This document shows, piece by piece, positions 52,401 to 61,067 of a stretch of 64,000 nucleotides of DNA (the stretch's first letter is position 1; each line of letters begins with the position of its first letter). The stretch comes from Malus domestica. Its lineage: Eukaryota > Streptophyta > Magnoliopsida > Rosales > Rosaceae. A program made the position numbers and the translations under genes. The DNA is taken from contig NC_091674.1 of NCBI RefSeq assembly GCF_042453785.1, forward strand, positions 30,577,501 to 30,641,500. Reading direction: 5' to 3'. Below the pieces are notes generated by a model. That model made no database searches. It had not been told where the DNA came from and saw only the letters and a list, made by a program, of their open reading frames with translations.

Positions 52401-55298
52401 AACCTTACACTTGATACGAGGGACGTAACTGGCCAGAATATCTCATCACAGTCCGAAGCATCTCCAGTTAAATATACAAATAATGTCCCTGTTGCTGCAG
52501 CGGCGGCGGCCGCAGCAGCTGTTGTTGCATCATCTATGGTAGTCGCTGCAGCAAAAACAAGTACTGACACAAGTCTCGAACTTCCTGTGGCAGCTGCTGC
52601 CACTGCTACTGCTGCAGCTGTGGTTGCAACAACCGTAGCTGTCAGTAAGCAATATGAGCCGGGCATGAGAAGTGATGGAGATTCAGAAAGTGGTGGTTTT
52701 GAACCAAGGGGCAGTGGTGGCCGTGAGCATGATGCTTCGGGAGTTAATTCAGAAGGCGAGCGAATATCAGATCGATCAGCAGGTAATGAAAGCACTAAAT
52801 CTGATGTCACAATTGATGATGTTGCAGACTGCGAGATTCCATGGGAGGACATCACCTTGGGTGAACGTATTGGACTTGGTACTGACCTCTGCATTATGCT
52901 ATAAATATTGTACTTCTCATATCTAAACAAAAATAGTCTAAATGGTGTTCTGTCCCATACTCTAATTCTAATTTCATATGTTCATGCACCCTGGATATTG
53001 CAGGATCGTATGGGGAGGTCTATCATGGAGACTGGCATGGCACTGTAAGATTTCAGATGCTCTTCCTAAAAGTTGAGCCATTGTGGTATTGTCTGCTGTG
53101 GGAGTTTTGAGCTTATTTTCGTTATTTGGTCTTACAGGAGGTTGCTGTGAAGAAGTTTCTAGACCAAGACTTATTGGGCGAATCACTTGATGAATTCAGA
53201 AGTGAGGTAAAAGCTTCGCCCTTTGTCCATTTCAAGAATTTTTTTGTGTTTGATCATTTTATGGCATCAATTCATGCTATTTCCTTGCTAAGAAGGTGGC
53301 ACTGAAGGAAAAAGCTTGTTTGAGAGGGAGCAGTACGCTACTTAACCTAAGAATTATTTGTACATTTTATATAAATGTAGTTAAAACTTTGTAGGGACCA
53401 CCATGGTTCGGTTATCGCTTTAGGTGTTCTAGGTTCGTGTAGTTATAGTGAATGAAGTAAGGAGTTCTCTCTCTCCCTGGTGTAACATTGTATGATTCTA
53501 TGTACTTAGGCAGCAGTTGGTTGCTGGAATAAACATTAGAATGTTATGGAATCACAATTGCATTGGAATGGAATCGATGTTTAGGAAGTTAGAGGGTAAA
53601 GTAGAAATATTTTCCATGTTTAATGTGCTTTCCAGAATCTTTCCTTCAAATATTGAGGTTAATCCTTTATTTGTAAAATTTGAAGGTTCGGATGATGAAA
53701 AGACTCAGGCATCCTAATGTTGTTCTCTTCATGGGTGCGATAACTCGCGCTCCAAATCTTTCCATTGTTACAGAATTTCTTCCAAGGTATACCAGAACTT
53801 TCATTTTCACTTTTTATGAAAATGTTACTTTCAACATCTTTTATGGATTCAACTCATATTGACGTAACTAATAGTTCTTGATTCTTAATACTGTACGAGT
53901 ACAAGGAGCTTCTTTGCCTTAAGAATGCAACCATTTTTTCCCTTCAAAACGCAAGTACCTTCACGAGGATTGGATTTTATTGTATTTTCTTTTTAACTAT
54001 TACCCTCAGTTTCTTTGAAATAGGTAATATTAATACTTATTTGGAATCATAGTCTGCCTGAAACAAAACGCAGCACTGATTTTGTGTTTTTTGTCTTACA
54101 GAATTCTGTTGTTTTAATCTTGGTCTATATATTTATGTATAGAAGAAGTTTAAGAACTGCATTGTGTTGATTTGGTTAATTAATTATATTCACGCGTTAT
54201 TAATAGAAGTCATATTTTGCAGAGGTAGTTTATACAGGTTATTACACCGGCCTAACAATCAATTAGATGAGCGGAGGCGCTTGAGGATGGCTCTTGATGC
54301 TGTAATATTCTCTTGTTCTTGCGGTTTATTCGAGTATGGGCCAACAATCATGTATTGTGATTGATAACTTCATCTAGCTTAACTTTTCTTTTCAATGATT
54401 AAATCTTCAGGCTCGCGGAATGAATTACTTGCATAACTGCACTCCAGTAATTGTACACCGTGATTTGAAGTCTCCAAATCTTCTTGTCGATAGGAACTGG
54501 GTAGTGAAGGTGTGTTTCTTATCTCTTTGGCGAAATTCCTGAACACCTTTAATGTATATTTAGAGATCAGTTTGGTTGTATGTGAAGTTTTCTGTTTGTT
54601 ATTAGGTCTGTGATTTTGGATTATCACGAATGAAGAACAGCACATTTCTCTCCTCGAGGTCGACTGCAGGGACGGTAAAGCCCTACTCAACTTACTCGTT
54701 CTCAAATGTTGCATATGTTTGATATTTTAAATCTTGAAATTTATATCCTCAGGCTGAATGGATGGCTCCGGAAGTGCTAAGAAATGAACCTTCGGATGAA
54801 AAGTATGCCATATCTCCCCGCCAAATGTTGTATTATATATATTTAACTTTTGTTACCGTAGCTGGAGTTTTACTGATATATATAAATTTGGTGTACTGTG
54901 CAGATGCGATGTTTATAGCTACGGGGTCATTTTATGGGAGCTCTCTACGATGCAACAGCCATGGGGAGGAATGAACCCAATGCAAGTTGTTGGTGCAGTT
55001 GGATTTCAACATCGCCGTCTTGATATTCCAGATAATATAGATCCTGCAATTGCAGATCTCATTCGAAAATGCTGGCAAACGTGAGTATACTTTCGGAATC
55101 TTTTTTTTCTTGTTTGATTTTGATAATTGTAGTCTGTCATTTGTAAATCAGTTCAAATGTGTATTTAGGCAGATGAACAAACCTTACATTGAACCTCATT
55201 AACATTGCAGAGATCCAAAATTGAGACCGTCGTTTGCTGAGATCATGGCAATTCTGAAACCATTGCAGAAGCCGATAAGTAGAAGTGGACAGACCTAG
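49451..55298 (+). CDS. Raf-like MAPKKK, EDR1/SIS8 clade (group B)
   Basis: Thirteen exons: 49451-49954, 50730-51167, 51261-51361, 51608-52878, 53004-53044, 53138-53206, 53686-53786, 54223-54301, 54411-54509, 54606-54674, 54753-54802, 54904-55080 and 55211-55298; in frame to 1028 aa. Residues 1-10 ([10 protein letters not shown]) are typical of this clade. The EDR1 domain (about 150-375) includes [17 protein letters not shown] and [16 protein letters not shown] long variable middle contains an Ala/Val-rich stretch (about 640-695). The kinase domain (about 760-1020) has GLGSYGEV, Lys 790, HRDLKSPN (884-891), DFG (904-906) and APE. These kinases act at the top of MAPK-type cascades or as SnRK2 activators in ethylene, defence, sugar and osmotic signalling (family knowledge). 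The exact orthologue (At1g18160, SIS8 or At5g11850) is not settled. Intron 1 is 775 bp. Confidence 0.96.
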
Positions 55299-56022
55299 TG
55301 CACAAGTAGGCAGTGGCTACAAGAAGGTCCAGCCATCCTGCGTCGGAGAATCCCTAGCTGGCTGGCTGAAACAGTGAATATCGGCTCGTTTGACAGCCAA
55401 AATATGGATGAAGGCAAGTTGTACATTTGATCGGAACAGCTTTTGAGAAAGATTGAAGATCATGACCTAACCTATACTCCAATTTTCGCTTTCGTCTTCT
55501 TTTTGCTTTTACGGTTTCCTCCTCTTTTCTGTATTCCCAACAGGGCGGCCATTCGCGAGGTTGTGCATTTGTTTGTAAAGAATTCATTGGCAATTGTTGT
55601 AATCAATGTTTTGATTTCCGGTGTCCGTTGATCGGAAGAGTTTCTTGTTGCCTGAATCTTAAGGTGAAAAATCAATAGCGTGCTTAATGCAAATGGAGAA
55701 CTACTGACAAATGACATATCGAATCCAAACAATAACAAAGTCTTTTCTTACTAAGTGGGGTCAGCTGTATGAATCCTAAAACTACTGGCAAATTGACATC
55801 GAATCGGATATATAAAATATCATTTGTACAACATTTGGCAGTCGCTTTGCTTATATTAGAGAGGTGGCCAGATTAATAACATTATATGTACTTCATTTAG
55901 TGACAGCGTTGCTTACCACCTATTTAATAGAATTAAGCTGTAATCATGTTCGCAGAATTCGTATGTATCAGAGAGGCAATCAGCAATGTAATTGAAAAAG
56001 AGGCTTGTAGGCAAACAGAGAG

Positions 56023-56243
56023 GGACTTGGATTGTCTGCCCTCTTAGTTATGGTGTCCTTCCATGCCCTCCTATTTTGTGCGGTCACGGTTAAGCCACGT
56101 CAATATTTTATATTAATTTTTTAATAAAATAATAAGACAAAAAATAATAAAAATATAAAATATTGACGTGGCTTAACCGTGACCGCACAAAATAGGAGGG
56201 CATGGAAGGACACCACAAATAGGAGGGCAGACAATCCAAGTCC
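56023..56243. mobile_element. 221-bp MULE-type foldback MITE, copy 2, in FKBP promoter
   Basis: A perfect 9-bp target duplication AACAGAGAG (56014-56022 and 56244-56252). Arms start GGACTTGGATTGTCTGCCC and are almost fully complementary across the element. It ends 141 bp before the FKBP17-2 start codon. Same length and same core (GCGGTCACGGTTAAG) as 21104-21324. Confidence 0.95.
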
Positions 56244-56384
56244 AACAGAGAGAGGGCAACGCACCATTTAAATTTTCCATCAAATACATGGATAAGGTAG
56301 GGACCAGCACCTACTTAATGGAAGAGTTTTTTGGTTCCCCATTTTTCACTAGGCAGCTTCATCAACATTTTTATCTTCTTAGAG

Positions 56385-57558
56385 ATGGCCTCCTTCGGTA
56401 GTACTTCCCCATTTATCTCCCACTCTCTAACAAGACCAAACCACTTCTCTCCTTCCTCATCACAAACGCCGCTGCCTCCGCCACAAAATCTTCCACCACA
56501 ACCGCCTCATTCTCCGACACCAATTCAGCAGCTCAGCACAAGTTCATCCGAGCAGCCGCCGACGCCGGTAAAAGAAGAGCAGCTAAAGCCATCCAAGACC
56601 AAAACCAAGGCAGACTCCCCAGACTGGATAGCTTCCACGTTGACCAGAAGGTTTGGGATTGGTGCTGGCCTTGCCTGGGCTGCCTTTCTCACGGTTGGTG
56701 TTGTCTCTGAGCAAATTAAAACCCGCTTTGAAGTCTCCCAACAAGAATCAAACACAAGGTTTATAAATATATATATACACACACAAATCCAAAATTATAT
56801 AATTTCATATCATGTGACATTATGTGTTTTTGCAGGAATGCTGAGAAAGAAGAAGAGGTGGTGTTACCTAATGGCATAAGGTACATTTCTCTTTCATACA
56901 TAATGTAGCTATCATGCACGTAATCACATCAGAACTCCGAAGTTAAGCGTGTCGAGGTAAGAACATTACTAACGAAGTACGGTTATCTTCCCTTCTAGAA
57001 GATCTAAAAACGATTACGATAATATTTAGCAAAATTAAAAATTAAAAAGCTTTCTTTCACAGGAATCACTTTACAAGAAGCACTTGGATTAACAGCAAGT
57101 GTTTCCTATACACGTTGTTAGAAGAACTTTTGAGCATAAATGTATGTTATATAAGCAATTTCAAACGACCCTGGTTAAACACATGCATTTTTCAATGTAG
57201 ATACTACGAGATAAGAGTGAGCGGCGGAGCTACTCCGAGGCCGGGGGACTTGGTGGTGATCGACCTGAAGGGCAAAGTAGAAGGCAGCGAACTAGTTTTT
57301 GTGGACACATTTGAGCGGGAGAAGAAGCCATTGGCTCTGGTGGTGGGGTCCAGGCAGCCATACAGCAAAGGAGTATGTGAAGGGATAGAGTATATGATGA
57401 GATCCATGAAGGCAGGTAGCAAAAGGAGAGTGGTGGTTCCTCCAAGCTTGGGGTTTGGAGAAAATGGTGCAGATTTGGGTCGTGGTCTGCAAATTCCTCC
57501 TTCTGCAACCCTAGAGTATATTATTGAGGTTGATAGAGTCTCAATTGCATCTGCATGA
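56385..57558 (+). CDS. FKBP17-2: FKBP-type peptidyl-prolyl isomerase, FKBP17-2-like, chloroplast
   Basis: Three exons: 56385-56758, 56836-56880 and 57201-57558, giving 258 aa. Residues 1-80 are Ser/Pro/Thr-rich like a chloroplast transit peptide. TRRFGIGAGLAWAAFLTVG (87-105) is a twin-arginine followed by a hydrophobic core, as in thylakoid-lumen signals. The FKBP domain (about 140-256) has RPGDLVVIDLKGKV, GVCEGIEYMMRSMKAG, RRVVVPPSLGFGE and the C-terminal LEYIIEVDRV. Lumenal FKBPs often have altered active-site residues, so isomerase activity is uncertain. Proteins of this type help photosystem or NDH assembly (family knowledge). An ATG at 56288 opens an out-of-frame ORF over the main start if transcription begins upstream of it. 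A MITE sits just upstream. Confidence 0.95.
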
Positions 57559-57965
57559 GGAGGATCATTCATTCTTTTGTGTGTTAATTGTATATTTTTG
57601 ATATTGCTAAAAGGAAAAAATGTGTAATAAATAATTTGGGTTCTTATTTTTGTTGATTTTGTGTTGTCTATGAATTGGTTACGTATACGATTCAACTTGG
57701 ATTGCGTATGTCCGGAACACAATTTAGTACATTAAGTGTTATAATACAAGTGATTGTATATTTGAAAAAAAAAATTCAACCACTTATGTTATGACACTTG
57801 ACATACGTAATCACATATTAAAAAAATTTCTCGGATTGGAAAATTCCGGTTTCAACCAATTTCGAGTAAAATATGTCATCCATTAATTTCCTATCAAAAA
57901 AATTGGATAGGAAATTGATGACATTTTAAACTTTAAAACAGAATATTTCCTTTTTAGCATCTTAG

Positions 57966-58005
57966 AGAGAGAAAGCGAGAGGAAGAGAGAGAGAGAGAGA
58001 GAGGG
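57966..58005 (+). repeat. GA microsatellite in DUF1295 gene leader
   Basis: GAGAGA-rich tract immediately before the upstream ATG at 58010. A CT/GTCT microsatellite (58222-58260) also lies in intron 1 of the same gene. Confidence 0.85.
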
Positions 58006-58009
58006 AGTA

Positions 58010-58423
58010 ATGGTGTTAAAACTGCAGCCACAAATATTTTCCTGTTGTATTGAATTTTCAGAGAGCTTCCTTTCCACATTTGATATCTCAGCAGCAGCAA
58101 GCAAAGCAGAGCAAGCAAAGCATAGAGCTTTTTGTTCAGAAGCAAAAACCCAGAACAATTTCCATGGGAAAAGTCTTGGATTCCAATTTCTTAGCTCTCA
58201 CTGCTATTGTCACTGTAATTATCTCTCTCTGTCTCTCTGTCTCTCTGTCTCTCTCTCTCTAAAGCTTTCTTCTTTTTTGTTCTGCATGCTTGTTTTCCTA
58301 TTAGGTTCATTTTCTCTCTCTAGAATCTCTGAAATATGGTGTTTTTTTTTGGTTGATGAAGGTGGGGTATCAGTTGTTGTTCTTCATAATCACTGCTCTT
58401 CTCAAGTTCGACAAAGTCACTGA
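58010..58423 (+). promoter_or_regulatory. Overlapping upstream ORF of DUF1295 gene
   Basis: ATG at 58010 has a strong context (G at -3, G at +4). Its frame runs past the main ATG at 58164 in another frame, through exon 1, and after splicing of the 147-bp intron 1 ends at TGA 58421-58423 in exon 2 (88 codons). It matters only if transcription starts upstream of 58010. Confidence 0.45.
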
Positions 58424-60090
58424 CTTTGCTGGTAATTCTTCCCTCTGAATTTATTTCCAGACAATTTGATAGTTTATTAACTTAATTTCCTGCTTATCAA
58501 TACTAATTAGAAACTGATTGGATTGTTTGGTCGCCAAGAAACGCTGTGACTGGATTTTGATACATTTCTGATTATTTTGTGTGTGTAATTATATTTGTTC
58601 TTCTTTTCACCTTTCACAGGAAGTACCAATTTTGTTATACTTGCTATTCTGACTTTGGTTGTGAAGGGGTCATGGCATTTTAGACAGGTATTGTATTATT
58701 AATTTCTTCTCAAAAGTGTTTAATTTGCTCGTAGTTCGCGTTGATACTGGATAAAGAAAATCTTGATGTTCTTGTTTTCAGGTAGTGTTGAGTTTGCTTG
58801 TGATAATATGGGGTCTTCGCCTCGGGTTGTTCCTACTGATGAGGTATTTTGTGATGCTTTTTGTGTGAATTCGGCGTACTTGAGGCATTACCACATGAGT
58901 ATGGAGTATAACATTACCTATATCGAAATCCAATCGCAATTTTAATACACAAAACGTTTCCTGATCAGGATTTTGCAATGGGTAGAGGATCGGCGTTTTG
59001 ATGAAATGCGTGGTAATATAGGGAAGTTAGCAGTTTTCTGGATATTTCAGGTTCTCTTGCTTTCCCTGCTTCCGGCTTTTATTGTGCATCATTGCGTTGT
59101 GCTTGTTCTCGGAAGGACAAAGTTGATTTGATTCTTAAAGCAACCTGTTTTTTCTGCAGGCTGTGTGGGTATGGACTGTGAGTTTACCTGTAACAGTTGC
59201 TAATGCAAGCAACAGAAAACCATCACTCCAAGCCGCGGACATAATTGGATGGGTTATATGGTTTGTCGGTTTTTCAGTTGAAGCTGCAGCGGATCAGCAA
59301 AAACTGACATTCAAAGGTTCACCACAAAATAGAGGAAAGTGGTGCAATGTCGGACTATGGAAATACACTCGCCATCCAAACTATTTTGGTGAGGTAAGTA
59401 TCGAAAAGTTCTCCACAAACGTTTTTAATTTGATTGTTTGCGTCTTCCATCATATGCTTGCATTGTCTGCTTCACATATTTACAAATCATCCCGTAACAA
59501 GAGTCACAATTGCATCGAAACATCATTCATCCAACAAACTTCGACATGTTAGTAGCTTTGCATTCATTCTGTCAAAGTTAAATGAAACCTTGATAAATGT
59601 TGTTGCTCAGATATTCCTTTGGTGGGGAGTGTTTATTGCTTCCACGCCTGTATTGAAAGGTGCAGAGTGGCTGGTGATTTTTGGACCGATCTTTCTCACG
59701 TTGTTGCTTCTTTTCATCAGTGGCATACCGATGCTTGAGGTTTGCTTCTTCCCCTTTCTTCTGAGCTCATTGCAAATTCATAGCACTTGAAGAGTTGTAA
59801 CTTACAACGTCGGGTTGAACAATAACAGGACTCTGCAGACAAGAAGTTTGGAAACGTGGACGAATACAGGCTGTATAAAAGATCGACTAGGTAAACTTCA
59901 GCTGTTCTTTTGGTATTTGTTTTTCGAGTATGAACTGTAATAACTGAAGACCAACATATTTTGTTTCAGCCCTCTGATTCCGCTACCTCCGGCTATATAC
60001 AAGAACTTGCCATTGTGGTTCAAATCGACTTTTCTCTTTGAGTTTCCTCTCTACAGTCGTAATCTTCCTCGGGAAGAGCCAAACTGGTGA
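58164..60090 (+). CDS. DUF1295 membrane protein (steroid 5-alpha-reductase-like), At1g18180 type
   Basis: Nine exons: 58164-58214, 58362-58431, 58620-58687, 58782-58843, 58969-59050, 59160-59393, 59611-59739, 59829-59890 and 59970-60090, in frame to 292 aa. Several hydrophobic segments (about 10-35, 42-60, 65-85, 110-130, 145-165, 195-225) suggest a multi-pass membrane protein. The signature WCNVGLWKYTRHPNYFGE, near the C-terminal third, is the NADPH/isoprenylcysteine-methyltransferase-like motif of DUF1295 and steroid reductase relatives. The substrate is unknown. The 39-residue final exon ends FPREEPNW-like (NLPREEPNW). I chose ATG 58164 because it starts the frame with a hydrophobic N-terminus and has no in-frame ATG upstream. 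It is tail-to-tail with the golgin gene. Confidence 0.93.
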
Positions 60091-61067
60091 GGCTACAATC
60101 TGTTCGAAGTTATATAGTTTCCGCCCGAAGACATAACCCTAAACTTATCTTGTGCTAGTGTTGAGTTCATATATTTGCTTTCTACAATCGTAACACAAGT
60201 CTTCCACACATGGAAAACACTTAAACAAGAAGCAATTTAGCCCTGGTTTGGTACTGAGGTGATTCTGAGTGGCTATCAAAAAGTGGTTTTTTTATGTTTG
60301 GTAAACATTCAGCTTCAGCTTTTTTTCACGGTTTTGGGTGAAAAAAAACCAAAAACACAAAGCTGCAAAACCCATCTTTGAAAAACCAACTTTTTTTCAC
60401 ATATGTTTTACATAAAAGTTTATCAAACACTATAATATTGCTATTTTTTATTTTTTCAAAAGCACTTTTACAAAAAAGTTTACCAAACACTCTGTTGCTT
60501 TATTTCACGCTTATTCTCACAGCACAGCAGAAATAATTTTTTTTCAAAACACAGCAATACCAAACCAGTCGGAAATCGACAGTCTAAAGTATCGATTGGA
60601 AGAAACCTTTTGGAAAATCAGGGTTTGAAACAGTTTGTTCCGTTTGGAAAACGAGTGATCTTTTTACTAGTGCGTTATCGTTTTTGCTAGCATTATGTTT
60701 TCATGTGCCAAACTGTTTGTTTTAACTTGTAAGACGTTTGCCGTCTGTGCAAGGTGTAGAACAAGCCCGGTAGAACGAAGAAGCGACGGATTGAAGAGTG
60801 GCTAGCTTACGATACTTTTGTAATACTTTGAATTGTAACGATTGTATGCATTTATTCGTACTTCGATGAAGTATAATACTACAGTTGAATGGAATATGGA
60901 CTTCTTTCTCTTCTACCCTTATCTACACTACGGACGTAGGAATTCAAACTTGGATACAGAGGTGGGCTCGCTGCCCTAGCCAAACTTGACTGCCCCTATA
61001 TTCACGGAAAACGACCGGGATCGATTGAACCACAAAAAAAAAAAAAATACAAACACATTATACTATA
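60091..61067. other. Tail-to-tail spacer with MITE
   Basis: Contains the DUF1295 3' UTR, the MITE at 60243-60568, and the golgin 3' UTR on the right. No gene. Confidence 0.6.
60243..60568. mobile_element. MITE in DUF1295 3' region
   Basis: Ends CTGGTTTGGTACTG and inverse CTGGTTTGGTATTG; the interior has TTTATCAAACACT / TTTACCAAACACT phrases and A/T runs. No clear target duplication. It lies about 150 bp after the stop codon and may be transcribed as 3' UTR. Confidence 0.7.

Noticed and set aside
57204..57722. Minus-strand ORFs of 66-172 codons opposite the FKBP exon
   Set aside because: The plus strand encodes a clear FKBP domain; the minus frames show no motif.
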